Source: Tunicatimonas pelagia (GTDB taxonomy: Bacteria; Bacteroidota; Bacteroidia; Cytophagales; Cyclobacteriaceae). From it: a stretch of DNA of 64,000 bases. The notes beneath the pieces are model-generated. The model made no database searches, was not told the origin of the DNA, and saw nothing but the letters and a program-made list of their open reading frames with translations. Made by a program: the position numbers and the translations under genes. Positions 16,582 to 24,331 of the stretch are shown here, in pieces (position 1 is the stretch's first letter; each line of letters starts with the position of its first letter). Location of the stretch: assembly GCF_030506325.1 (NCBI RefSeq), contig NZ_CP120683.1, positions 4,663,001-4,727,000 of the forward strand, in the 5' to 3' direction.

Positions 16582-19500
16582 AAGAGTAGCTTGTTGTTTT
16601 TTTTCTTCATACCATTACCTTATATCTTTATTCTTCTTTTAGGGCTAACTACCCCGAGTTGGGGGCAGATGCCCGAAGGGGAAGTCTATCAGTTTCAGAT
16701 TACAGAAAACGGCGTTTATCGGTTCGACTATAAGCTACTGAAGAAGGCCGGGTTAGCAGTTGACCAGTTAAATCCTAATCAGATTCATGTTTATGGTCAA
16801 CGCGGGGGAGCTTTACCGCAGAGTAATTCAGCGGCAGCCCATCAGCTTACCGAACTGGCTATTCATCCGGTAGGGTTGGCCGATAGTGTGTTCAATCAGG
16901 ATGATTACCTTCTGGTGTATGCCGAAGGGCCGGATCAAACAGAGTATGACTTGCTCAATAATTTCTACGCAGTAGATCAGAATCCCTACGCCCGAGAAAA
17001 TTTTCTGTTTGTGACAGTTGAAGATAAGCCACCGAATCTCGTTCCTAAGAAACCAAGTTTAGCTTTCGGTTGGGGGGCACCGATTGAAAACTACGTGGGA
17101 ATATACCACTACGAGGAGAACAGAACCAATATTGTTCATTCCGGGCGCGAGTGGTTCGGCGAAGCCTTTGAAGAAGAAAATCCTACTCAAACAATTCCCT
17201 TTTCAACCGGAGTAATTGTCTCTGGGTTAGAGGCGAAATTACAAACATCGTTGATTTCTATTTCTAGTAGAACTTCTCGCTACGAGGTTTCTCTGAATCA
17301 ACAATCGGCCGGTACGCTAGAGCTGGGGGCGGCTCAACAAACATTGTACGGCTACCGGGGGCGGTCAGCTACTGAGCTACATACCATTCAGCTTGACCAT
17401 GAAGGTTCTAATGCCTTATCGGTACAAATTAGTTCAGTAACCGACGGTGGAGCTGGTTATCTGGATTATGTAACGCTCAATGTATCGCAGCCACTTCGCT
17501 ACCAAGGTCAGCTTACTCATTTCCGAAATCCACTAATGGGTACGCATAGTGTCTCTCAGTTTCGGGTTCAGCAGCCTACTGCCGAAATGTTGATCTGGGA
17601 TGTTACGGATCCGCTGCGGGTGCAACAGCAGCAGTGGAATTTGGTGAATGCACAAGCCAGATTTCAGGTATTTGCCGATACTGCTCGCGAATATGTGATG
17701 TTTGAGCCATCGGCGGTAATAGGGCGACCAACCTTCACTGCACAAGTGAATCACCATAATATTCTCAACGCACAACCTCCTGAACTACTAATTGTCACTA
17801 CCGAAGCTTTGCAAGGTCAGGCCAAGCGACTGGCTCAGTTTCGGCGAGAGCACGATGGCCTCGTTACTCAGGTTATATTGCTTACGGATATTTATCGCAC
17901 ATTCTCAGCCGGGCGGCAAGATGTAACTGCGATTCGCAATTATATTCGGCATCTCTACCATCAGGGTGATGCTTTGCGCTACGTTATATTATTCGGCGAT
18001 GCCTCTTACAATTATTTGAATACGGAAGAGAATACCAACGTAGTGCCCACCTATCAGTCGTACGAATCGTTACACAACGTCCATAGTTATGCTTCGGATG
18101 ACTACTTTGGTTTTCTGGAAGTACAGGAGGGAGAATGGCAGGAGTCTACCCACTCCGTCCCTCATAATCTGGATGTGGCTATTGGACGCATTCCGGTAAA
18201 CACTTCCGAAGAAGCCGCTATTGTGGTGGATAAACTGATTCATTACGCCTCTAGCCCGAAGACATTCGGAAAGTGGAAGCAACAGTTGCTGTTTGTGGCC
18301 GACGATGGGGACGAAAATAAGCACCAAAGCCGTTCTGACTTTCTGGCTTCCCAAACCGAATCACAGACAATGTTCCATGCGGAGCGCCTGTTTATGGATG
18401 CTTATCCGCAGGAAGAGCATTCGGCACCGCTTGTTCGCGAAAAATTAGATCAACAGATTGAGAAGGGAGTTTTCTTGGTAGACTTTATTGGACACGGAGG
18501 AGAAACCGCTTGGACTGATGAGCGAATTTTAGACTTAGCCATGATTGATGGATGGAGGAATCACGATCGTCTTCCTATCTTCCTGACGGCTACCTGTGAG
18601 TTTGGTCGCTACGATGATCCTCGCCGACAATCGGGCGCCGAACGGGCGTTACTACATCCGGAAGGCGGGGCAATTGCGATGCTCACTACCGCCCGTCCGG
18701 TATTTACCGGAGCCAACTTCGAGCTGAGCTCAGCCTTCTACGAAGTGTTTACGCAGCATACTGGGCACGAAGCCAGAATGTTCCCGATTCGCTTAGGGGA
18801 TATTTTTCGGGAAACGAAAAACCGGGGCGTATCGGGCACCTCAAACCGCAACTTTACGCTGCTCGGTGACCCATCTATGGCTCTGGCAATTCCCGAGCGA
18901 ACGGTCACTATTACCAGTTGGCAAACGTCTCCAGCTTACGGCGACACTTTGCGCCCGTTACAACACGTCACTTTGCAAGGCGAGGTACAACAAAATAGCG
19001 GGCATGATAATCAATTTAATGGTATTGTTTATCTGGATTTCTTCGCCCAGCCTGAACAACAATTTACGTTGGGAACAGAAGGCACCGAGGTGCTAGCGTA
19101 TATCGACCAAAGTGCCCGGCTTTTTCAAGGAAAAGCCACGGTGAAAGATGGCATATTTACGGCTACGTTACGCATCCCAAAAAATTTATCTTCTGAGGTA
19201 GGCAGTGGAAATATTCAACTGTACGCAGAAGATATCCAACGACAAGTGGATGCAATGGGGCACTTCGGTCAATTTGCCTTAGGTGGGGAGCCAGTAAATG
19301 CTGAGGGGGATGTTTCTCCGCCCCAAATACAATTATTTCTAAACCAAGTTAGCTACCCCACCACAACGACAGTTTATAACCGCCCGACGCTGTTGGTAGA
19401 ATTGGCTGATCCTAGTGGAATAAATACGTTACCCGGCGAATATGCTATTCGTTTATCCATTGATGGAAATGAAAGCCAAGAAATTCAAGATTGGTACGAA

Positions 19501-19953
19501 ACTGCGTTGGATAACTTTCAAGCCGGTAGCATCACTTTTCCTCTTTCCTATCTACCGCCGGGAAGGCACAGCCTTACGTTACAAGCATCAGACACGTATC
19601 TTAATAGCAGTCAGCAAACGCTAGAATTTACTATCGTGGCTGATTCGGTGTTTATTCTAGAAAGTTTTTCAGTGTATCCTAACCCTACGGCTGATGAGGT
19701 ATCGTTCAATTTTTCGGTAAGTTCAGAAAGTAAACCCAACCGAGTTGAAATTCATTTGTTCTCACCCATTGGAGAGCTAATTGCTAAGTGGCAGGAAGGC
19801 TTCGATCAACCTGACCAAAACCTAACCATTCGTTGCTCGTTGGTGACTGATATTCCGGCTACCCTAATGCCGGGTGTATATCCTTTCCGTTTTTATCTCT
19901 ACGATCAACAAAACCAAGTTGTCAGTCGGTCAGGTAAGTTAGTATTTCAGTAG
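16561..19953 (+). CDS. porU: T9SS sortase PorU (C25 gingipain-like peptidase)
   Basis: PorU is the outer-surface protease that cuts off the C-terminal signal of T9SS cargo and joins cargo to lipid. The about 1130-residue protein has a hydrophobic signal segment (LLFFFFIPLPYIFILLLGL, then PSWGQ), a long N-terminal beta region, and a C25 peptidase domain. That domain holds a catalytic His in FIGHGGETAWTD (codon 18493) and Cys in FLTATCEFGRYDD (codon 18595). A C-terminal T9SS-like domain follows (FSVYPNPTADEVSFNF, LMPGVYPFRFYLYD). No ATG is available near the signal; TTG 16519 and TTG 16561 both work, and I prefer 16561, which leaves a short basic n-region. It is not next to a porV gene here, although that pairing is common. 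Confidence 0.9.
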   Translation: MSSLRKGKSSLLFFFFIPLPYIFILLLGLTTPSWGQMPEGEVYQFQITENGVYRFDYKLLKKAGLAVDQLNPNQIHVYGQRGGALPQSNSAAAHQLTELAIHPVGLADSVFNQDDYLLVYAEGPDQTEYDLLNNFYAVDQNPYARENFLFVTVEDKPPNLVPKKPSLAFGWGAPIENYVGIYHYEENRTNIVHSGREWFGEAFEEENPTQTIPFSTGVIVSGLEAKLQTSLISISSRTSRYEVSLNQQSAGTLELGAAQQTLYGYRGRSATELHTIQLDHEGSNALSVQISSVTDGGAGYLDYVTLNVSQPLRYQGQLTHFRNPLMGTHSVSQFRVQQPTAEMLIWDVTDPLRVQQQQWNLVNAQARFQVFADTAREYVMFEPSAVIGRPTFTAQVNHHNILNAQPPELLIVTTEALQGQAKRLAQFRREHDGLVTQVILLTDIYRTFSAGRQDVTAIRNYIRHLYHQGDALRYVILFGDASYNYLNTEENTNVVPTYQSYESLHNVHSYASDDYFGFLEVQEGEWQESTHSVPHNLDVAIGRIPVNTSEEAAIVVDKLIHYASSPKTFGKWKQQLLFVADDGDENKHQSRSDFLASQTESQTMFHAERLFMDAYPQEEHSAPLVREKLDQQIEKGVFLVDFIGHGGETAWTDERILDLAMIDGWRNHDRLPIFLTATCEFGRYDDPRRQSGAERALLHPEGGAIAMLTTARPVFTGANFELSSAFYEVFTQHTGHEARMFPIRLGDIFRETKNRGVSGTSNRNFTLLGDPSMALAIPERTVTITSWQTSPAYGDTLRPLQHVTLQGEVQQNSGHDNQFNGIVYLDFFAQPEQQFTLGTEGTEVLAYIDQSARLFQGKATVKDGIFTATLRIPKNLSSEVGSGNIQLYAEDIQRQVDAMGHFGQFALGGEPVNAEGDVSPPQIQLFLNQVSYPTTTTVYNRPTLLVELADPSGINTLPGEYAIRLSIDGNESQEIQDWYETALDNFQAGSITFPLSYLPPGRHSLTLQASDTYLNSSQQTLEFTIVADSVFILESFSVYPNPTADEVSFNFSVSSESKPNRVEIHLFSPIGELIAKWQEGFDQPDQNLTIRCSLVTDIPATLMPGVYPFRFYLYDQQNQVVSRSGKLVFQ

Positions 19954-20290
19954 GAAGTTTGGTAAAACAGTACACTTGCCCTTTTTTATAACTGAAGAAG
20001 GTGATAGTGGAATATTGTATTGCGAAAAATTATAATATAAAAATACTACCAAAACGCTAGTATATTAACTTACTTATATCCTATAATACTCCGTAGCCAT
20101 CCGAATAATATTCTGAATATAGCCTTTTTTAATATTGCACGCAGTATATTATTTTTCTAAACTCACGATAATTCTGCTATTATAGTACAATCTACCCCGA
20201 GCTAGATGGCAAGATAATGCAACAATTTCTATTAAACTGCATTATACTATATACTATTAGATAGTTAGTAGGTAGATAATTTTTAGTACA
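19954..20290. other. AT-rich intergenic region
   Basis: This 337-bp stretch after porU is very AT-rich and shows no gene, strong hairpin or clear promoter. A TTTTTT run at 19981-19987 lacks a stable preceding stem. It may hold the promoter of the small ORF at 20291. Confidence 0.4.
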
Positions 20291-20461
20291 ATGGAATGGT
20301 TCAATCTGTATAGTTTGAATGATGTGCTGTTATTTTTAGAGTTTCACCAAGATTTTGTACTTCATGTGGTGCCCCTCATTATTTTGATTATGGTGCTCTA
20401 TAATCTTAGTTTTGTGGAGACTGAAAGTCAAGATCACACTGGCGATACAAACAACAAGTAG
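20291..20461 (+). CDS. Small single-pass membrane protein candidate, 56 aa
   Basis: A 56-residue ORF begins at ATG 20291 and ends at TAG 20459-20461. It reads MEWFNLYSLND, a short amphipathic part, then one hydrophobic segment at about residues 22-41 (FVLHVVPLIILIMVLYNLSF). A hydrophilic acidic tail follows (ETESQDHTGDTNNK). That layout, with a clean hydrophobic core and polar C-terminus, is typical of small bacterial membrane proteins. I know no family. It stands alone, 64 nt before the SDR gene in the same orientation. Confidence 0.45.
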   Translation: MEWFNLYSLNDVLLFLEFHQDFVLHVVPLIILIMVLYNLSFVETESQDHTGDTNNK

Positions 20462-20525
20462 AGTATATCTACTTCGCACATTTTTACGTATACTTATTTT
20501 TTAAACTTACATAATCTAACTGTTT

Positions 20526-21530
20526 ATGCCAGAAAGTATTGCCTCTTCGGTAGTAGTCATTACCGGAGCTTCCGGCGGAGTAGGTCGCGCTACCGCCCGT
20601 GAATTTGCTAAAAACGGATATAAAGTTGCTTTACTCGCTCGGGGAGAAGCTGGTTTGGAAGGAGCCCGCCGTGATGTGGAAGCTCTTGGGGGCGAAGCCT
20701 TAGTTATTAAAACTGATGTATCGGATTACGCTCAAGTAGAGCACGCTGCCCAGCAAGTGGAAGACACGTTCGGGCCAATTGATGTTTGGGTAAATAATGC
20801 TATGCAAAGTGTTTTTTCCCCGTTTGAGCAGATGACTCCCGAGGAATTTGAACGAGTGGTAGATGTTACCTTTCTGGGTATGGTTTACGGTACCATGGCT
20901 GCCCTCAAACGAATGAAACCCCGTAACCGGGGTACTATTGTGTTGGTTGGCTCCGCATTGGCTTACCGAGGTATCCCGCTCCAGTCGGCTTACTGTTCTT
21001 CTAAACACGCCACCAACGGTTTTTTTGATTCAGTCCGGTCTGAATTATTTCATGATAATAGTGATGTTCATCTGACGATGGTGCATCTATCGGCGATTAA
21101 TACCACTCAGTTTAATTGGGTGAAATCTCGCTTGCCGAAGAAGGGTAAGCCAATGGGTAAAATTTATCAACCGGAAGTGCCTGCCCAGGCTATTTATTAC
21201 GCAGCTCATAATAAGCGGCGTACTGTATTTGTAGGCGCAGGGCCCCTGCAAACCTCATTAGGCAATACCTTTATTCCCGCTGTGCTAGATCGCCTATTGG
21301 CTAAAGTGGGCTATTCAGGACAGCAAACCCACCAACCGGAAAATTTCGATCGTCCGCACAATCTGTGGGAGCCTATTGCGGAAGATCGGGGGGCTCACGG
21401 TTCTTTCGATGATGAAGCAAAAGAAAGTAGCTTGGAAGTACAGGCGACTACTCACCGCGGAGTAACAGCCGCTGTGGCAGCTGGAGTTGCGTTTAGCGTA
21501 GCTGGGTTAGTCTACTTATTCCGTTCTTAG
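20526..21530 (+). CDS. Short-chain dehydrogenase/reductase with C-terminal membrane helix
   Basis: The N-terminal 250 residues form a classical SDR Rossmann fold: TGASGGVG at residues 13-20 for NAD(P)H binding, DVWVNNAMQ (NNA in place of NNAG), VLVGSALAYRG for the catalytic Ser, and YCSSK for the Tyr-Lys pair. Such enzymes reduce or oxidise carbonyls and alcohols; the substrate cannot be read from sequence. The C-terminal 80 residues are a loosely conserved linker (QPENFDRPHNLWEP), and the last about 20 are hydrophobic (AAVAAGVAFSVAGLVYLF), so the enzyme is probably tail-anchored. The gene stands alone; its stop codon lies at the edge of a 124-bp inverted-repeat element. Confidence 0.85.
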   Translation: MPESIASSVVVITGASGGVGRATAREFAKNGYKVALLARGEAGLEGARRDVEALGGEALVIKTDVSDYAQVEHAAQQVEDTFGPIDVWVNNAMQSVFSPFEQMTPEEFERVVDVTFLGMVYGTMAALKRMKPRNRGTIVLVGSALAYRGIPLQSAYCSSKHATNGFFDSVRSELFHDNSDVHLTMVHLSAINTTQFNWVKSRLPKKGKPMGKIYQPEVPAQAIYYAAHNKRRTVFVGAGPLQTSLGNTFIPAVLDRLLAKVGYSGQQTHQPENFDRPHNLWEPIAEDRGAHGSFDDEAKESSLEVQATTHRGVTAAVAAGVAFSVAGLVYLFRS

Positions 21531-21653
21531 GCAAGAGGGTTCTGACCAAGAAATATCGCGATAAGCGGTAGTTCGCCTAGTGATATCAGAAGCTGTTTTG
21601 GTTATTGGTTTGATAGCTCAAAGAAACTAATTGAAACAGCTTCTCCTCTTGCC
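21530..21653. repeat. 124-bp nested inverted-repeat element
   Basis: GGCAAGAGG at 21530-21538 is exactly inverted at 21645-21653 (CCTCTTGCC). Inside it, AGAAGCTGTTT at 21588-21598 is exactly inverted at 21634-21644. The right arms are contiguous, giving a 20-bp arm, while the left arms are split by 49 nt that hold ATATC/GATAT repeats of their own. The layout suggests a branched RNA or DNA fold or a small MITE-like unit. I see no target-site duplication. Confidence 0.55.
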
Positions 21654-21673
21654 GACGGAAGCACTATTTCTTG

Positions 21674-21681
21674 TATATTTG
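21674..21681 (+). promoter_or_regulatory. Bacteroidota -7 promoter element before the PIG-L gene
   Basis: TATATTTG matches the Bacteroidota sigma-A consensus TAnnTTTG. A TTG at 21649-21651 lies 22 nt upstream, in range for the -33 element, inside the right arm of the inverted repeat. Transcription would start near 21688, just before ATG 21700. Confidence 0.5.
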
Positions 21682-21699
21682 CTTCTCACTATACTACCT

Positions 21700-22458
21700 A
21701 TGAAGCAGCTATCCCGTCGAAAATTGCTCAAAACTTCCGGCTCATCTGCTTTAGCTACATTAGGTGTAAGCATATCGGGACTGGCCCAACCTAGAAATTC
21801 ATCTATTCAAAATAAAAAAGTTTTGGTAGCCGGAGGACATCCTGACGATCCTGAAACAGGCTGTGGCGGATTAATGGCGTTGCTGGCCAAAGAGGGGCAC
21901 CAAGTAATATCTTGCTATTTAACCCGTGGAGAAGCTGGAATACCCGATACCGCTGCTAATGCTGCGGCTGAAATCAGGACAAAAGAAGCTAAAACTGCTT
22001 GTGAAATACTAGGGGCAACCCCGTATTTTCTGGGGCAAGTAGACGGAAGCACTGAGATTAATAACGAGTGGTACCAAAAGGTAACCGACTATCTACAGAA
22101 AGAGCAGCCAGATGTAATTTTCACCCACTGGCCAATTGATACGCATCGCGACCACCGGGTGTGTTCATTATTGATCCATGATGCTTGGCTGCAATCGGGG
22201 CAAAAAGCAGCACTGTACTACTATGAAGTTGTGTCAGGTATCCAGACCCAGAATTTTTCTCCTACTCATTATTTAGACATAAGCTCAGTACGGGAAAAGA
22301 AGCACCAGGCTTGCTTTGCTCATGTGAGTCAAAATATTGAGCAAGAATATTTTAACGATCATGGCAAGATGGAAGAGTTTCGGGGCATGGAGTACGGTTG
22401 TGCTTATGCCGAAGCTTTCGTGGCTCATCACCAAAATTCTCGAGAGAATTTTTTGTAG
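21700..22458 (+). CDS. PIG-L (LmbE-like) deacetylase with Tat signal
   Basis: This family contains Zn-dependent N-deacetylases acting on GlcNAc-linked substrates. Motifs are AGGHPDDPETGCGG (the HPDD metal site), TRGEAGI and HWPIDTHRDHR. The frame is open from 21631, but ATG 21700 gives MKQLSRRKLLKTSG, a twin-arginine signal followed by a hydrophobic stretch ending GLAQ. Folded export by Tat fits a metalloenzyme. A consensus -7 element lies 19-26 nt before this start. The protein has 252 residues, normal for the family. The substrate is unknown. A bidirectional terminator separates it from the convergent rhodopsin gene. Confidence 0.88.
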   Translation: MKQLSRRKLLKTSGSSALATLGVSISGLAQPRNSSIQNKKVLVAGGHPDDPETGCGGLMALLAKEGHQVISCYLTRGEAGIPDTAANAAAEIRTKEAKTACEILGATPYFLGQVDGSTEINNEWYQKVTDYLQKEQPDVIFTHWPIDTHRDHRVCSLLIHDAWLQSGQKAALYYYEVVSGIQTQNFSPTHYLDISSVREKKHQACFAHVSQNIEQEYFNDHGKMEEFRGMEYGCAYAEAFVAHHQNSRENFL

Positions 22459-22481
22459 TTATAGCGTAATAGGAATAAAAA

Positions 22482-22518
22482 AGGTTAGCTGATAAGCGAA
22501 GAACTTATTAGCTAACCT
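22482..22518. terminator. Bidirectional terminator between the PIG-L gene and rhodopsin
   Basis: AGGTTAGCTGATAAG (22482-22496) pairs with CTTATTAGCTAACCT (22504-22518), with one G-T wobble and a 7-nt loop. A-runs precede the stem (22476-22482), giving T-runs on the minus strand. It serves two genes that end toward each other. Confidence 0.8.
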
Positions 22519-22546
22519 CTTAATAGAACAATCGCGTATGGTTAAA

Positions 22547-23407
22547 CTATACGCTAAGTTTTTCTTCGCCCTGGCGTTCGTATACGTACCCTTCAGCCTT
22601 ACTCAGTTGCTGAGCAGCTACTCCTAGTAGTACTCCGTAAATCACTTTAGATGAAACATCAGCGATGGTGTAAGTAATTTCCCGAGCTACCACTCCGGTT
22701 TCGTTAAAAAATGCCCCGTTAATACCCAGCAAGTGTGGCATGAGGTAAGCACCCGGATATAGCATCCAAGAAATCAAAAATAGTACCCAAATGGCACCGA
22801 GTGTGCTTTTAGCATCAGCCGGAATTCCCTCTTGTCCTTCGCGGATTACTTTACGCATCAACCAAAGAATATGACCAAAAAATACGGTGGAAATGGCTCC
22901 CCAAATGGCGAATTTTACGATATCGGTTACTTCGTAAAATTGGCCAATGTAGCCGGTGACAATCATCAGCGTACCCGATACCCAAAACTGATTACGTACA
23001 CTGCTAAAGCTACTTTTGGTAAGTGACACTACAAATAAAATCTGGAACAATAGCATAGGGACATCAATCAACCAATTTAAGTAGCGATAGCCATTGTTGA
23101 ATAGATCTGCGCCAGAAGCCAAGTAGTATTTGCCTCGTTCAATATCAAACTCAAATGCGGTAGTCCAGTTTTGCGCTTGTACGTAGAGCAGTAAAAAAGC
23201 TGAAACCATAACCACCACCGAAAGAATGTTTGACATTCGATATTTGGGGGCGACCTGCTTCAGGGTGAGTACAAAGTACAATAATGAAGCTAGCATTACA
23301 GCGTACCCTAACGTGAGTACGTGAGCAACCATCTGATACGCCATTTCGGAATAGCCTTGCTCTAGGCCCACGTAATTTTCAAAAGTAGCGTTTCCTAATT
23401 CGTTCAT
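22547..23407 (-). CDS. Light-driven sodium pump rhodopsin (NaR, KR2 type)
   Basis: This seven-helix rhodopsin closely resembles KR2. Helix C reads RYLNWLIDVPMLLFQ, with R108, N111, D115 and Q122. This is the NDQ motif of Na+ pumps, replacing the D-T-D of proton pumps. The retinal Schiff-base Lys is K254 in IADVSSKVIYG of helix G, with D250 before it. The N-terminal ELGNATFEN also matches KR2, where this segment is part of the ion release side. Leu119, at the position equivalent to BR L93, suggests green absorption. The 286-residue length is typical. No carotenoid or blh gene lies in the window, so retinal must be made elsewhere. No clear promoter was seen upstream. Confidence 0.97.
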   Translation of the reverse strand: MNELGNATFENYVGLEQGYSEMAYQMVAHVLTLGYAVMLASLLYFVLTLKQVAPKYRMSNILSVVVMVSAFLLLYVQAQNWTTAFEFDIERGKYYLASGADLFNNGYRYLNWLIDVPMLLFQILFVVSLTKSSFSSVRNQFWVSGTLMIVTGYIGQFYEVTDIVKFAIWGAISTVFFGHILWLMRKVIREGQEGIPADAKSTLGAIWVLFLISWMLYPGAYLMPHLLGINGAFFNETGVVAREITYTIADVSSKVIYGVLLGVAAQQLSKAEGYVYERQGEEKLSV

Positions 23408-23726
23408 GGATAAGAGTGTTAGTTAGATAAAAAAAATTATTGATTCCTATTTTATAAGTAAAGATTGGCCTGATTTGTTACCATATCCAGCGAGGTTTTC
23501 CAACTCTCCAGTATAACCCTACCTCTAAATTACCCCCACTAAAAGGTTTCCTACGCTCAGTTGGTTACTAGGCTTACCCTAACTTGACTCCGTGATGGCG
23601 CAATTGATATTGCTTAGCAATACTATGCTGTTCTTGGGAAGCTTATAACGTAAAAGTCTACATAAAATATAGTGTATTCGCCCGGTTTTTGAACATAGCT
23701 TAGTGAGTAATATCATCCATATCAAT
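23408..23726. other. Intergenic region upstream of rhodopsin
   Basis: This 319-bp region lies between the rhodopsin start and a decayed gene. It must hold the rhodopsin promoter on the minus strand, but I find no good TAnnTTTG match and no other structure. Confidence 0.4.
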
Positions 23727-24139
23727 ATGAACAAAGCAGCAATACTTAGCGGACTAGTTTGCTCTATCAGTCTCCTATTTAGTTAAGGGAAGCTCAGGAG
23801 ATTACTGATAGCGGTTTTGTAATTCAGTGGGAGGGCGATTCAGCTTATACGCCTTACATATTGACAGTTGCTAATGACGAAATGTTTAGCCAAGTGGTAG
23901 AAGGATACAATGCTTTTGAAGCAACCAAAGACTCTATTCTGCTTACGGGGCTGGCCGATCAAACTACCTACTCAGTAAAAGTAGAGGAGGTGACATCGGC
24001 TGATCGTTCCGGGGTGGTTACCCAAATAACGTACGCAACTACACTGGAAAGTATCATCACAAGTATTGTAGATCAGTTACCTGTCACAGAAATATGCCCG
24101 AACCTTTCCCTTTTTCCACAAAGAGTTATGGGTTATTGA
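23727..24139 (+). pseudogene. Decayed exported fibronectin type III-like protein
   Basis: ATG 23727 starts a signal-peptide-like sequence (MNKAAILSGLVCSISLLFS) that stops at TAA 23784. In another frame the reading continues from about 23783 with EAQEITDSGFVIQWEGD, then LTVANDEMFSQVVEGY, LLTGLADQTTYSVKVEEV. This is the usual FN3 pattern of Bacteroidota exported proteins. So one frameshift splits signal peptide and domain. The end reads NLSLFPQRV, which resembles the start of a T9SS C-terminal domain (SLYPNP) followed by an early stop. The likely history is a small FN3-T9SS protein lost by a frameshift plus truncation. A sequencing error could mimic the frameshift but not the missing C-terminal domain. 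Confidence 0.55.
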
Positions 24140-24331
24140 ATTGCTGATCGCTTAGCTGTTAGATCTGTTCTGGTGGCGGAGGCCCTGTCGGTAAAGGTGG
24201 GTGACTAGATTGCTATTGATCTTTAACTTTTAACGCTGTACACTTCCTACTCTTTCGTATCTCGCATCCCATTAATTCCCCGCAAATATTTATTATTTTG
24301 CAGTGCTAATAGGAATTACACTACACCAATT

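Noticed and set aside
19981-19987. T-run as a porU terminator
   Set aside because: No stable stem precedes it.
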